A program made the translations under genes and the position numbers. From positions 79,755 to 143,754 of the forward strand of contig JBCCCR010000015.1 of the NCBI GenBank assembly GCA_039033415.1: a stretch of 64,000 nt of DNA, written 5' to 3'. The DNA comes from Pseudomonadota bacterium. Lineage in GTDB: Bacteria > Pseudomonadota > Gammaproteobacteria > Xanthomonadales > SZUA-38. Positions 26,068 through 34,641 of the stretch are shown here, piece after piece (the stretch's first letter is position 1; each line of letters begins with the position of its first letter). The notes below the pieces were generated by a model, which saw nothing but the letters and a program-made list of their open reading frames with translations, was not told the DNA's origin and did no database searches.

Positions 26068-26787
26068 ATGGGCCTCAGATTCCTGATGTTTCCGCTTTGG
26101 TCGCTCCTCTTGTGTTTCGGCTGTGCCGCCGAAGAAAGGGAGGAGGTTTATCAGCAGCGCTCACCCAACCGCGACGGTATTGGCAAGGTCTATATGGGCC
26201 GGGAGATCTCGCACGTCATGGGGCACCTCGGGGCTCGGTGGCTGGAGCGACCCGAGCGAGTGAGCGAGGAGCGTACAGACCTGCTGGTTCAGAACCTGCC
26301 GCTGGAGCCCGACGACGTCATTGCCGATATTGGCGCAGGCACCGGGTATTTCTCCTTCCCGATGGCAGCTCGCGTGCCGGAAGGCAAGGTTTTGGCCGTG
26401 GATATCCAGCCTGAGATGCTGGCGATCATCGAGCAACGTAAGCGTACCGCCGCGGTGAACAACATCGACACGGTGCTCGGCACCGAGCGCGACCCGGGGT
26501 TGCCGGAAGCCGCGGTTGATCTAATCCTCATTGTGGACGCGTACCACGAGTTTTCTTATCCACGCGAAATGGGGCTGGGTCTGGCGCGCTCACTCAAACC
26601 CGGAGGGCGCCTGGTGCTGATCGAATACCGGGGGGAAGATCCGAGGGTGCCAATCAAACGCCTGCACAAGATGACGGAGCAGCAGGCAAAAAAAGAGATG
26701 GCGGCGATCGGACTGACCTGGGAACGTACGCTGTCACTCTTGCCTCAACAGCACTTCATGATTTTCCGCCGCCCGGTCAACAGCTGA
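26068..26787 (+). CDS. Putative lipoprotein class I SAM-dependent methyltransferase
   Basis: A 239-residue protein. The N-terminus (MGLRFLMFPLWSLLLCFGC) is a lipoprotein-type signal with a lipobox ending at Cys19, followed by a charged linker. From about residue 85 a class I methyltransferase domain is clear: motif I VIADIGAGTGYFSFPMA, motif II VLAVDIQPEMLAII, the VDLILIVDAYHEF strand (motif IV) and LKPGGRLVLIEYRGED. Export of a SAM-dependent enzyme is unexpected because SAM is cytoplasmic; the domain may have another role, or the start may be misread. It directly precedes a fragment of an unrelated gene in the same frame. Confidence 0.8.
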   Translation: MGLRFLMFPLWSLLLCFGCAAEEREEVYQQRSPNRDGIGKVYMGREISHVMGHLGARWLERPERVSEERTDLLVQNLPLEPDDVIADIGAGTGYFSFPMAARVPEGKVLAVDIQPEMLAIIEQRKRTAAVNNIDTVLGTERDPGLPEAAVDLILIVDAYHEFSYPREMGLGLARSLKPGGRLVLIEYRGEDPRVPIKRLHKMTEQQAKKEMAAIGLTWERTLSLLPQQHFMIFRRPVNS

Positions 26788-26919
26788 CCCGCTCGCCGCG
26801 AAACCCGACTCACCGTCGAACATACCGGCTTTTCACGCTTTACCGACGTCTCTGACTATCCCTTTGGATGGCGGGAATTCATGGAGAAGATTGCCGCGGT
26901 GGCGCAGGCCACCGCTTAG
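26788..26919 (+). pseudogene. Remnant of an SRPBCC/AHSA1-domain gene (C-terminal end)
   Basis: Immediately after the methyltransferase stop, the same frame stays open for 43 codons to a TAG at 26917-26919. It has no start codon of its own near its beginning. The translation contains ETRLTVEHTGF, then YPFGWREFMEKIAAVAQ, matching the last strand and final helix of AHSA1/SRPBCC ligand-binding proteins (x-x-R-L-T-x-x-H-x-G-F ... GW-x-x-x-L-x-x-L). The rest of such a gene is absent, so this is a decayed fragment. Its end overlaps the stop of the convergent deacetylase gene by 4 bases. Confidence 0.55.
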
Positions 26920-28742
26920 CGGGAGTTGGAGATGCCGGCAATCTTTTCTGATTCGCCCTCGATGCTTCGCCGGCGGAGCGGCGTCAGCACCTCGCTAGAG
27001 ACCCAATAGATGTCTTCGTTGCTCGTGTAGAACAGGTAACGGCCATCCAAGCTCACAAAAGGGCAGAGTTCGTGGCCAGCGGTATTGATGCCAGGCCCGA
27101 GAGGCACCGCATCACCCCAGGAGGCATCCTCCCGGCGAAAAGTCACGTACAGATCTCCGCGCCCCTGACCACCGGCTCGCGTGCTGGAAAAGATCAGATA
27201 GCTGCCGTCAGCGGCGATAAAAGGATCGGCGTCGAAGGACGGGCTGTTCACCGATTCGGGCAGCTGGGTCACGGTTACCGCATTTCGGCTCTCCACGCCT
27301 GCGGCCAGGTAAAGATCGGGGTTGTCCAGGTCGTTGGTGTGCATCGTCGAGGCAAACGCCAGCGTCCCGAGGTTGGTAAAGGATGCGTAGTACTCGTGAC
27401 CGGCGGTATTAACGGGCGCGGGCAGAAGCCGTGGATCACTCCAACCATCCCTGCGGCGTTCGATGTATCCGATATCGTAGGTGTCTTGCCGGACGCCATT
27501 CGCGGCCCGGGTTGTGATGAAGTACAGCCGAGATTGATCCGGTGAAAACATCGGATCGTTGAAGCCAGCCTTTGGGTCACTGAGCAGGACTTCAGGCGGT
27601 GTCCAGCGCTCACCGTCAAACCGGGTGACGCGGATTTCGTCACGCCCCCCCAGCGCTACGCCATAAAACATCTCCCGGCCGTCCGCGGAGAACACCGAGC
27701 CGTATTCATACTGGTCCGGCAGCGATACCACGCCAGGAGCAAACACCTGAGGATCAGGGCCCGGCGACGCTTCGCCGAGGTAGCTTCCCGTGGCCGGGGG
27801 CAACAGGGATCGGCGCACCAGCTCGGCGCGCAGCACCGCCTCGTTCTCCAGCCGATGGACCAGCCAGCGTGCGGGGAAGCCAGCCACTTCCGCCAGGGCG
27901 GCAACCCGGCCCTGCCCTAAAAACAGCGTATCGGGCTGCTCAGCGGCGATGGGGTCTTCATAAGCCTGTGTCGCCGGAATAATCCGCCAGCCTGCTTCTC
28001 GCAACGCCGCCACCAGATCACCGATGAACAGCGCCGCGAGGTCGTTTTCGTGCAGGAGCAGCACGTGGCGTGGTGATCGACCCAGCGTTTCCTGGGCAAT
28101 CCGATCGTAGAATTCGATTCCCTGCATCAATACCGACAGATACACCTCACGCCACGCATCGCGGTCGAAAGCGATGCCAAGCCGACGCTGCTCACCCAGC
28201 AGCGCCTCCAGATACCAGTCGTAGTTGTCGATGGTGACGTACCCGTTCTCAAGACCGAGCTGCTGAAGACCTTCCACAATCGCATCACGGCGCTCTCGGG
28301 GGCGTCCCTCGTGGAGGTATGGAAATCGAAACCGCGGCACGTACGCTGGGAGCCTCGACAGCACCTGATGAGCCTCAGAAACGTCGTCGAGAAATGCTTT
28401 TGGCGTGACTCGGTTGGCCGAGGGATGGCTATGCGAGTGATTGGCGATCGCATGACCGGCCTCAGCGTATTGCCTGAGCCGCGCCACGCCCGCGGGATCA
28501 TCGAGCTTCCCCGAGTTGGCAAAAAACATGGCGCCATCCACCTTCGCCTTTCGGAGCGCCTCGATCAGCATCTCGGTACGCTCGACGCCGGTCAGCAGCG
28601 CACCGTCGCCACGGGGCGCGTCATCGAAGGTCAACGCGATTTCTCTTGGCCTTGGCTCTTCGGCGTCTGCGGCTCCGGCTGGCAGCGGTGCCAACGCCGC
28701 AGCAGAAATCATCAGCAAAACGATCGTCGGAAAATGGTGCAT
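26916..28742 (-). CDS. Exported polysaccharide deacetylase fused to a PD40/TolB-like propeller
   Basis: A 608-residue protein with a signal peptide (LLMISAAALAPLPAGAADA). Residues about 33-260 are a NodB-homology (CE4) domain: IALTFDDAP (metal Asp and catalytic Asp), NHSHSHPSAN (metal His pair), FRFPYLHEG and VLLLHENDLAA. Residues about 320-590 form a beta-propeller of PD40/WD40-like repeats (SADGREMFYG, FSPDQSRLYFITTR, IAADGSYLIFSSTRAGG, VSLDGRYLFYTS). The first domain suggests de-N-acylation of a glycan; the second is probably a binding platform. It lies downstream of no obvious operon partner and converges on the methyltransferase side. Confidence 0.87.
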   Translation of the reverse strand: MHHFPTIVLLMISAAALAPLPAGAADAEEPRPREIALTFDDAPRGDGALLTGVERTEMLIEALRKAKVDGAMFFANSGKLDDPAGVARLRQYAEAGHAIANHSHSHPSANRVTPKAFLDDVSEAHQVLSRLPAYVPRFRFPYLHEGRPRERRDAIVEGLQQLGLENGYVTIDNYDWYLEALLGEQRRLGIAFDRDAWREVYLSVLMQGIEFYDRIAQETLGRSPRHVLLLHENDLAALFIGDLVAALREAGWRIIPATQAYEDPIAAEQPDTLFLGQGRVAALAEVAGFPARWLVHRLENEAVLRAELVRRSLLPPATGSYLGEASPGPDPQVFAPGVVSLPDQYEYGSVFSADGREMFYGVALGGRDEIRVTRFDGERWTPPEVLLSDPKAGFNDPMFSPDQSRLYFITTRAANGVRQDTYDIGYIERRRDGWSDPRLLPAPVNTAGHEYYASFTNLGTLAFASTMHTNDLDNPDLYLAAGVESRNAVTVTQLPESVNSPSFDADPFIAADGSYLIFSSTRAGGQGRGDLYVTFRREDASWGDAVPLGPGINTAGHELCPFVSLDGRYLFYTSNEDIYWVSSEVLTPLRRRSIEGESEKIAGISNSR

Positions 28743-28798
28743 GGCGATGGCTCAAGCGAGAACGCCGCTGACTTTACCAGGGAACCCGAAGTCGAGCG

Positions 28799-29161
28799 TT
28801 AAGGCGCCAGCTCCGGATGGGCTTTGACCAGCGTCGCGGAAGCGACCTGTCGCCAGGCGGCGGTCAGCAGCTCGGCAAGCCGCGCATCCGGCAGGCCGTC
28901 CAGACTGACGCCGAGCCAACCCTGAGCCGCCCAGCCCACATCGTGAAAGCGGTCGGGGTGAGTGGCCAGCAGTGCCTCCCGGTCGGCGGCGGACAGTTTG
29001 ACGACGCAGCGACCCGGCTGTCGGCCGACGGTGGCAAAGATTTTGTTTTTGACGCGAAAGGAGGACTGTTCGAAATGGGGCTTCTCCTCGGCTGAAGGAA
29101 GCACCAGCGCCAGCGCGCGCACCCGAACCACATCCTGATTGTCAGTGGGGTCTTTCGCCAT
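28799..29161 (-). CDS. MmcQ/YjbR family protein
   Basis: A 120-residue protein of the MmcQ/YjbR (double-wing) family. It shows the early VRALALVLPSAEEKPHFEQSSF segment, the FRVKNKIFATV strand, a VVKLSAADREALLATHPDRF stretch and GWLGVSLDG with the following LLTAAW helix. These proteins have a CyaY-like fold and are thought to bind DNA, but no pathway is established. The gene sits between the deacetylase and a membrane-protein gene on the same strand with short gaps (56 and 18 bases), so it may be part of a short operon. Confidence 0.86.
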   Translation of the reverse strand: MAKDPTDNQDVVRVRALALVLPSAEEKPHFEQSSFRVKNKIFATVGRQPGRCVVKLSAADREALLATHPDRFHDVGWAAQGWLGVSLDGLPDARLAELLTAAWRQVASATLVKAHPELAP

Positions 29162-29179
29162 CGTTGAGCTGGCCAGCTT

Positions 29180-29818
29180 TTACCGGCCTCTTCGGATCAT
29201 CGTCACGCCGACACAGGCTGCCCAGCATACCTGAATCGAATAGATCACCAGCGCCGTGGAGACATCCATCGCGTTGCCGCCTGCGGCAAGGACGCCGACT
29301 GGCACCACGCTGGCAAGAAGGCCGAGGCCGGCCAGCCAGGGCTGCCGAGGCACTTTTCTCAGCAGCTGAATCGACCACAGCATATAGGCGAGCGCGATCG
29401 CATACACCGCCAGCTTCGCGAGTGCCTGATTGAGGTCCCAGGCGAAGTCAAATATGTCGTGACCAATTTCGTCCTCGCCGCGTGCCGCCAGGCTCGGAAA
29501 AACAAAGCCGTTCACCACCGCCGCGAGACTGTTGGCGATCGCGGCAGCCAGATAACAAATCAGACCTGTCAGCACTGGCAGGTGGCTCAGCCCGAGCCCC
29601 GAAGCAAAGTGAACCAGGCCGGTGGCGAGGGCAACAACCATGAGCAGCATGACGCCATGAACCATACCCGCAATGCCAGTCATGCCGGCCACGCTCGTGG
29701 GGTGGTGGGTCATAAAGAAGACGGTTCCGAGCGCCGCACCCACCAGCAGATAGCCGAAGCTCTTGTGGTGCTCCGTCCGGCCCGGGGCTGCGTCTGTGTT
29801 AGTTTCTCGTTGGTCCAT
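29180..29818 (-). CDS. Integral membrane protein of unknown function
   Basis: A 212-residue protein with six likely transmembrane helices, beginning GYLLVGAALGTVFFM and ending LVIYSIQVCWAACVGVTM. A short polar N-terminus (about 18 residues) with HHKS precedes the first helix. Conserved-looking polar residues inside the membrane region include H38-H39 after the first helix and H54, H70 and N91 later. I do not recognise a named family with certainty; its general pattern resembles small uncharacterised DUF4386-like proteins. It is divergent from the TetR-type gene at 29943-30455, whose product may regulate it. Confidence 0.72.
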   Translation of the reverse strand: MDQRETNTDAAPGRTEHHKSFGYLLVGAALGTVFFMTHHPTSVAGMTGIAGMVHGVMLLMVVALATGLVHFASGLGLSHLPVLTGLICYLAAAIANSLAAVVNGFVFPSLAARGEDEIGHDIFDFAWDLNQALAKLAVYAIALAYMLWSIQLLRKVPRQPWLAGLGLLASVVPVGVLAAGGNAMDVSTALVIYSIQVCWAACVGVTMIRRGR

Positions 29819-29942
29819 TACTGCTCCGCGCTGTCATGAAAGCCATGCAAGGGTGCCTGAGACACCCCGCCAACCCCAAGGGATACGGCCTCCCGAACGT
29901 CTGTTACCGGACAACTCGCGCCGATTGTCCGGGTTCGAACCT

Positions 29943-30455
29943 GTGATCGAAGCCGTCGACCGACGCAAGCTGCGCACGCGCAAGGCCATCATTCAGGCCT
30001 TCAACGAACTTTTTTTTGAGGGTGAACTTGAAGAAATTCGGGTACCGGACATCGTCGATCGAGCGGACGTCGGGCGCTCGACGTTTTACGAACACTTCGG
30101 GAACGCCCAGCAGGTGTTCCTGGCCGCCTTTTCCTACCCGCTGTCGACGCTGGCAGCGGTGCTCGCCGGCGATGGCAATGCCGCGGAGCTGGAAACACTG
30201 TTAGAGCACCTATGGGACAACCGCAGTCGCGCCCGCAAGACGTTTGCGGGGCGCGGGCGGGAACAGATCGGCCGGCTACTCCGTCAGCTTCTTGAAGAAC
30301 GGTGCCGAGATCTTCCAGGCGATCGGAGATTGAACCCGGTCCAGGCTGTCGCCCGAACTGAGCAGGCTATGGGGCTGCTGCGTGCCTGGCTACTCGGAGA
30401 ACTCGCCTGCTCGCGCGACGAGCTCAAGCACGCGATTATTGGGATCGCTGCCTGA
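29943..30455 (+). CDS. TetR/AcrR-family transcriptional regulator
   Basis: About 170 residues. The N-terminal helix-turn-helix follows the TetR pattern: RKLRTRKAIIQAFNELFFE, then IRVPDIVDRADVGRSTFYEHFGN. The remaining helical domain (about 60-170) is the ligand/dimer domain and is too divergent to assign. The frame is open upstream to 29763, but a GTG at 29943 gives the normal family N-terminus. A nearby alternative start cannot be excluded, as no strong ribosome-binding site is visible. It is divergent from the membrane-protein gene 29180-29818 and converges on the membrane gene 30465-31148 with a 9-base gap. Either neighbour could be its target. Confidence 0.8.
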   Translation: MIEAVDRRKLRTRKAIIQAFNELFFEGELEEIRVPDIVDRADVGRSTFYEHFGNAQQVFLAAFSYPLSTLAAVLAGDGNAAELETLLEHLWDNRSRARKTFAGRGREQIGRLLRQLLEERCRDLPGDRRLNPVQAVARTEQAMGLLRAWLLGELACSRDELKHAIIGIAA

Positions 30456-30464
30456 CCCGATAAG

Positions 30465-31148
30465 TCAGAACGGTTTGGTTGCGCCCAGGAACGCCACGCT
30501 CAGGATGCCCACCCAATACATGTAAGCCACCTTCCGAGAGTTCCGGATCGATGTCTCCAGCTTGTTCTCTACTGCCGGGTTGTCACCATGGGCCGCCAGC
30601 TCGCGAAACATCATGGTCCACTCGCGCATCACAAAGCGCAGATACAAACCGATGCACAGCATCAGGGCGTAGATCAGGATCTTCCAGCTGTACCAGTAAA
30701 AGCCTTCCATCGCCTTAAAGGGACCATAACCCAGCAGTGAGCTGATGGCGGAGATGATCAGTGCCGGGATCACGACAAATCGAATGGCCTCGTCGATTTT
30801 GGTCAGGCGAATGCCGGTATCGGTCTCACGGTACACGAAGGCGGCCCAGCACAGGGCCAGCCAAACCCCGAAAACGACCCACATTCCGGTGAGCCACATG
30901 CCGCCCAGCGGCTGGACGCCCCAGAAATGGCCCATATGAAGCCCCAGCGGCAGCAGCAGGATAATACCCGTACGCGCGAGGATATCGATCCGATAAGCGG
31001 TTTCCATATGCCGCCGACGCTCCTCCATGCCGAGCTTTCGGTTGACCACGTTGTAAGACTTTTGAAAAACGCCCCACTCGCCGCCGAGCCAGTAAACCAT
31101 AGCCACGATGTGCAGCCAGCGAAGAACCGCCAGTTCGCTGATCCCCAT
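30465..31148 (-). CDS. Integral membrane protein, CopD/DUF2269-like
   Basis: A 227-residue protein with about five hydrophobic helices. It starts ELAVLRWLHIVAMVYWLGGEWGVF, where an early His in the first helix and a following GGE/GGx turn are common in CopD/DUF2269-type membrane proteins. Further helices include IILLLPLGLHMGHFWG, WVVFGVWLALCWAAFVY, FVVIPALIISAISSLLGYG and YSWKILIYALMLCIGLYL. His residues in several helices could bind haem or metal, but this is not shown. It is transcribed away from ccoN, and the 170-base divergent region holds a perfect palindrome (31179-31194) close to its start. Confidence 0.7.
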   Translation of the reverse strand: MGISELAVLRWLHIVAMVYWLGGEWGVFQKSYNVVNRKLGMEERRRHMETAYRIDILARTGIILLLPLGLHMGHFWGVQPLGGMWLTGMWVVFGVWLALCWAAFVYRETDTGIRLTKIDEAIRFVVIPALIISAISSLLGYGPFKAMEGFYWYSWKILIYALMLCIGLYLRFVMREWTMMFRELAAHGDNPAVENKLETSIRNSRKVAYMYWVGILSVAFLGATKPF

Positions 31149-31178
31149 GAATCGACTCCGTTGCTTATTTCACGAATT

Positions 31179-31194
31179 GTTATAGGACTATAAC
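31179..31194. promoter_or_regulatory. Perfect 7+2+7 palindrome upstream of the membrane gene
   Basis: The sequence GTTATAGGACTATAAC has perfectly complementary 7-base arms around a 2-base centre. It lies 31 bases upstream of the ATG at 31148 and about 125 bases upstream of ccoN. The size and symmetry suit a dimeric repressor such as a TetR-type protein; one is encoded next door (29943-30455). The ligand protein is not known. Confidence 0.5.
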
Positions 31195-31254
31195 ATTTCA
31201 AATCGCCCGACCACACGCCCAATTCGATGAATTTTGAACCGTTCCTAAACGGCC

Positions 31255-31273
31255 CTACGTAGTTACCGAAATG
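31255..31273 (+). promoter_or_regulatory. Putative FixJ-type operator upstream of ccoN
   Basis: CTACGTAGTTACCGAAATG, 46 bases before the ccoN start. It matches the element at 41850-41868 at 16 of 19 positions. The CTACGTAG core is a palindrome and resembles the rhizobial FixJ preference (GTAMGTAG, as I recall it). A FixLJ-like pair is encoded downstream of the cco genes. Confidence 0.5.
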
Positions 31274-31318
31274 TGATGCGGGCTTTGCGGATGGGTTACT
31301 CGGTTGAGTGCCCGGACA

Positions 31319-32755
31319 ATGCGCCCCATGAACACTCAAGCCGCTACGTACAATGACGCGATCGTCCGCAAAATGGCGATCATGACCGTGGTCTGGGGAA
31401 TCGTCGGTATGACGGTTGGCGTATTGATCGCCGCCCAGCTTTACTGGCCCGCGCTGAACTTCGATCTGCCGTGGCTCACCTACAGTCGACTGAGGCCGCT
31501 GCACACCAACGCGGTGATCTTTGCGTTCGGCGGAACCGCGCTGATGGCCACGTCCTTTCACGTGGTTCAGCGCACCTGCCACACGCGGCTTTTTTCAGAC
31601 GGGCTGGCCAGCTTCGTGTTCTGGGGTTGGCAGCTGGTCATCGTGGCGGCTGCGGTGTCGCTGCCGCTAGGGCTGACCCAAAGTAAAGAATACGCTGAGC
31701 TGATCTGGCCGATCGATTTGCTGATCGCCGTCGTCTGGGTCGCCTACGCCATCGTCTTTTTCGGCACTATCGCCAAGCGCCAGGTCAAACACATCTATGT
31801 GGCGAACTGGTTCTACGCGGCGTTCATCCTGACGGTGGCGGTGCTACATATCGTCAACAGCCTGGCTATACCTACCAGTTTGACGCATTCCTACCCGATC
31901 TATTCGGGCGCAATCGACGCGATGGTGCAGTGGTGGTACGGACACAACGCGGTGGGCTTTTTCCTGACCGCCGGCTTCCTGGGCATGATGTACTACTACG
32001 TGCCCAAGCAAGCCAACCGACCCATCTACTCCTATCGGTTGTCCGTCGTGCACTTCTGGGCCCTGATCTCGATTTACATGTGGGCCGGACCGCATCACCT
32101 GCACTACACATCGGTCCCCGACTGGGCCCAGTCTCTCGGCATGGTGTTCTCACTGATCCTGCTGGCACCGAGCTGGGGCGGCATGATCAACGGGATCATG
32201 ACGCTCAGCGGCGCGTGGGACAAGCTGCGGGACGACCCGATCCTGAAGTTCATGATCGTGTCCCTGTCGTTCTACGGCATGTCGACCTTCGAAGGACCGA
32301 TGATGTCGATCAAGACCGTCAACGCGCTGTCCCACTACACCGACTGGACGATTGGCCACGTGCACTCCGGCGCTCTTGGTTGGGTCGCGATGATGACGGT
32401 CGGCGCCATGTACTGCCTGATTCCGCGGGTCTTCGGCAAAGAACAGATGTACAGCATCCCGATGATCAACGTGCACTTCTGGACCACCACGATCGGCATC
32501 GTGCTCTACACGGTTTCCATGTGGATCGCCGGTATTTCCCAGGGACTGATGTGGCGGGCCACCAACCCTGACGGGACGCTGACCTACACGTTCATCGAGT
32601 CGCTGGTCGTGACCTACCCGTACTACCTGATGCGCCTCGGCGGCGGACTGCTGGTGCTGGTCGGTATGTTCCTGATGGCCTGGAACGTCTGGAAGACGGT
32701 TAAGGCCTCCAGCTCTGACGAGAGCCCGGTGCTGGCTCCCGCAACGGCAACATAA
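31319..32755 (+). CDS. ccoN: cbb3-type cytochrome c oxidase subunit I
   Basis: A 478-residue haem-copper oxidase subunit with twelve predicted helices. Family marks include [14 protein letters not shown] (low-spin haem His region), the [23 protein letters not shown] helix with the copper/active-site His, [14 protein letters not shown] (CuB His pair), and [17 protein letters not shown] with the two haem ligands. The Y-G-H-N-A-V region carries the cbb3-specific tyrosine cross-link site. It forms the catalytic core of the high-affinity terminal oxidase that reduces oxygen at low tension and pumps protons. It is the first gene of ccoNOQP, and the oxygen-responsive element at 31255-31273 lies just upstream. 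ATGs at 31319 and 31328 are both possible starts. Confidence 0.97.
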   Translation: MRPMNTQAATYNDAIVRKMAIMTVVWGIVGMTVGVLIAAQLYWPALNFDLPWLTYSRLRPLHTNAVIFAFGGTALMATSFHVVQRTCHTRLFSDGLASFVFWGWQLVIVAAAVSLPLGLTQSKEYAELIWPIDLLIAVVWVAYAIVFFGTIAKRQVKHIYVANWFYAAFILTVAVLHIVNSLAIPTSLTHSYPIYSGAIDAMVQWWYGHNAVGFFLTAGFLGMMYYYVPKQANRPIYSYRLSVVHFWALISIYMWAGPHHLHYTSVPDWAQSLGMVFSLILLAPSWGGMINGIMTLSGAWDKLRDDPILKFMIVSLSFYGMSTFEGPMMSIKTVNALSHYTDWTIGHVHSGALGWVAMMTVGAMYCLIPRVFGKEQMYSIPMINVHFWTTTIGIVLYTVSMWIAGISQGLMWRATNPDGTLTYTFIESLVVTYPYYLMRLGGGLLVLVGMFLMAWNVWKTVKASSSDESPVLAPATAT

Positions 32756-32767
32756 GGCAAGCTGCAA

Positions 32768-33451
32768 ATGAAACACGAAAAGATTGAGAAGAACGTTGGC
32801 CTGATGGGCATCCTGATCATCGCGGTGATCAGCGTGGCCGGCCTGGTCGAGATTGTTCCGCTGGCAACCCAGGCGCAGATTATCGAGCCCGCCGAGGGCA
32901 TCGAGCCCTACACGCCGATCCAGCTGGCCGGCAGAGACATCTACGTCCGGGAAGGCTGTTATGTGTGCCATTCGCAGCAGGTGCGCCCGTTTCGCAGTGA
33001 GACCGAGCGCTACGGCCACTATTCGCTGGCCGGCGAATCGGTCTACGACCGGCCCTTCCAGTGGGGTTCGAAACGGACCGGGCCGGACCTGGCTAGGGTC
33101 GGCGGTCGCTACAGCGATCAATGGCACCAGGTGCACCTGATCAACCCGCGCGACGTGGTGCCCGAATCCAACATGCCGGGTTATCCCTGGCTGAGTAGCG
33201 CCATGATCGACGGCGAGGTGATCGCGGGGCGGATGAACGCGCTCCGGACCTTAGGCCACCCCTACAGCGACGAGGAAATCGGCGGCGCTCCCGCCGCCCT
33301 CCAGGGCGTAACCGAGATGGAGGCCCTGATCGCCTACCTGCAGGGGCTGGGCACCAACATCGGCCGTGGCGCCCTGCGCCAGCAAGGCCAGCCGGTGGCA
33401 GACGCCGGTTCACCCGCCGCCGGTGATGCCGGCGCAGGAGGTGCCCAATGA
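32768..33451 (+). CDS. ccoO: cbb3-type cytochrome c oxidase subunit II (mono-haem)
   Basis: A 227-residue subunit anchored by one N-terminal helix ([20 protein letters not shown]). The single c-haem site is CYVCH in [18 protein letters not shown], followed by the conserved [19 protein letters not shown] and the distal Met in [10 protein letters not shown]. It shuttles electrons from CcoP to CcoN in the periplasm. The C-terminus is an Ala/Gly-rich tail. The stop overlaps the ATG of ccoQ (ATGA). Confidence 0.96.
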   Translation: MKHEKIEKNVGLMGILIIAVISVAGLVEIVPLATQAQIIEPAEGIEPYTPIQLAGRDIYVREGCYVCHSQQVRPFRSETERYGHYSLAGESVYDRPFQWGSKRTGPDLARVGGRYSDQWHQVHLINPRDVVPESNMPGYPWLSSAMIDGEVIAGRMNALRTLGHPYSDEEIGGAPAALQGVTEMEALIAYLQGLGTNIGRGALRQQGQPVADAGSPAAGDAGAGGAQ

Positions 33452-33669
33452 TGGCTGAAGCACTCGACCTGGGACTGATTCGCGGCATCATCACCGCCGT
33501 ATTGCTGGGAGCGTTTATCGGCATGGTTTTCTGGGCCTACAGCACCCGACGCGAAGGGGAGTTTGAGGAGGCATCCCGGATGCCGCTGGATGACCAACCG
33601 GAAGACAACCGGAGCGAAGGTATGCAAACGCGCCGCTCCGACTGGGAAATGGAAGGAAACAACCGATGA
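33448..33669 (+). CDS. ccoQ: cbb3 oxidase small subunit IV
   Basis: A 73-residue one-helix membrane protein. The helix is [22 protein letters not shown], followed by the [18 protein letters not shown] segment seen in CcoQ/FixQ proteins. A charged cytoplasmic tail follows. CcoQ stabilises the CcoP-CcoNO interaction. It is sandwiched between ccoO and ccoP with 4-base overlaps on each side, confirming operon membership despite its size. Confidence 0.92.
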   Translation: MMAEALDLGLIRGIITAVLLGAFIGMVFWAYSTRREGEFEEASRMPLDDQPEDNRSEGMQTRRSDWEMEGNNR

Positions 33670-34589
33670 CGATGAGCAGCGGCTGGCACTGGTATGTGGC
33701 GGCGATCACACTGATTAATATCATTGCCTGTATCTGGCTCATCCTCTGGTCTTCTCGTCAGGGTGACGCGGCTAAGGCCAACAGCGACACCCTGGACCAC
33801 ACCTGGGACGAAGACCTTTGCGAGCGGAACAACCCGCTGCCGCGCTGGTGGCTGTACCTCTTCGTCGGCACCATCATCTGGGGCCTGGGCTATCTGGTTT
33901 ACTACCCGGGGCTGGGCGCTTACCCAGGCGTGGGCGGCTGGAGCCAGAAAGGCCAATACCAGGCTGAGCGCGCCCGAATTGACGCGGTCTACCAGGAGAA
34001 ATTCGCCACGCTGGCGGCGCTGGACTATCAGGCCCTGAGCCAGCATGCTGACGGCATGGATATCGCCGGCCGACTCTATGGCGCCAACTGCGCGACCTGC
34101 CACGGATCGGACGCTAGGGGCGCAGTCGGTTTCCCGAACCTCGCCGACAACGACTGGCTCTACGGCGACTCCCCGCAGGTGCTGACCCACTCGATCACCC
34201 TGGGGCGTCAGGGGCTGATGCCGGGCTGGGCTGCTGCCCTCGGCGGTGACGAAGGCGTTCGCCAGACCATGGAGTACGTGAAGTCGCTGTCCGGCATGGA
34301 CCACGACGCGGCGATGGCCGGCGATGGCCAAGCCCGGTACAACACGGTGTGTGTCGCCTGTCACGGCGCCACCGGCACCGGCATGCAGGCGCTGGGCGCG
34401 CCCAATCTGACCGACGGCATCTGGCTCTACGGTAACTCCGACGACGCGCTCTATGAGTCTATTGCGGTGGGCAGAAACGGGGTGATGCCCGCACACCAGA
34501 CGCTGCTCAGCGAAGAGGAAATCAAGCTGCTCGTGGCGTACGTCATGTCTCTCGGCGGCGGCGAAACCAACGCCACCGGAGCGCCCTGA
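33666..34589 (+). CDS. ccoP: cbb3-type cytochrome c oxidase subunit III (di-haem)
   Basis: A 307-residue subunit. Two N-terminal hydrophobic segments (WYVAAITLINIIACIWLILW and WWLYLFVGTIIWGLGYLVYY) flank the family motif DEDLCERNNPLPRWW. Two c-type haem sites follow: CATCH in GANCATCHGSDARG and CVACH in NTVCVACHGATGTG, with Met ligands in GLMPGW and NGVMPAH. It accepts electrons from soluble cytochromes and passes them to CcoO. It overlaps ccoQ by 4 bases. It is the last structural gene of the oxidase; the accessory genes begin 52 bases on. Confidence 0.96.
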   Translation: MTMSSGWHWYVAAITLINIIACIWLILWSSRQGDAAKANSDTLDHTWDEDLCERNNPLPRWWLYLFVGTIIWGLGYLVYYPGLGAYPGVGGWSQKGQYQAERARIDAVYQEKFATLAALDYQALSQHADGMDIAGRLYGANCATCHGSDARGAVGFPNLADNDWLYGDSPQVLTHSITLGRQGLMPGWAAALGGDEGVRQTMEYVKSLSGMDHDAAMAGDGQARYNTVCVACHGATGTGMQALGAPNLTDGIWLYGNSDDALYESIAVGRNGVMPAHQTLLSEEEIKLLVAYVMSLGGGETNATGAP

Positions 34590-34641
34590 AGCCGAGGTCG
34601 GGCGTCAGCCCGGCCTTTGAGCGCAAAGGCACCGATCGACC

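Noticed and set aside
31229..31245. FNR/Anr-like box (TTCGATGAATTTTGAA) upstream of ccoN
   Set aside because: It does not match TTGAT-N4-ATCAA closely enough on either arm; the nearby CTACGTAG element is a better candidate regulator site.
32150..33136. A 328-codon open frame on the minus strand
   Set aside because: It lies antisense to ccoN and ccoO, which are certain; it is rich in His, Arg and Gln, typical of antisense shadows.
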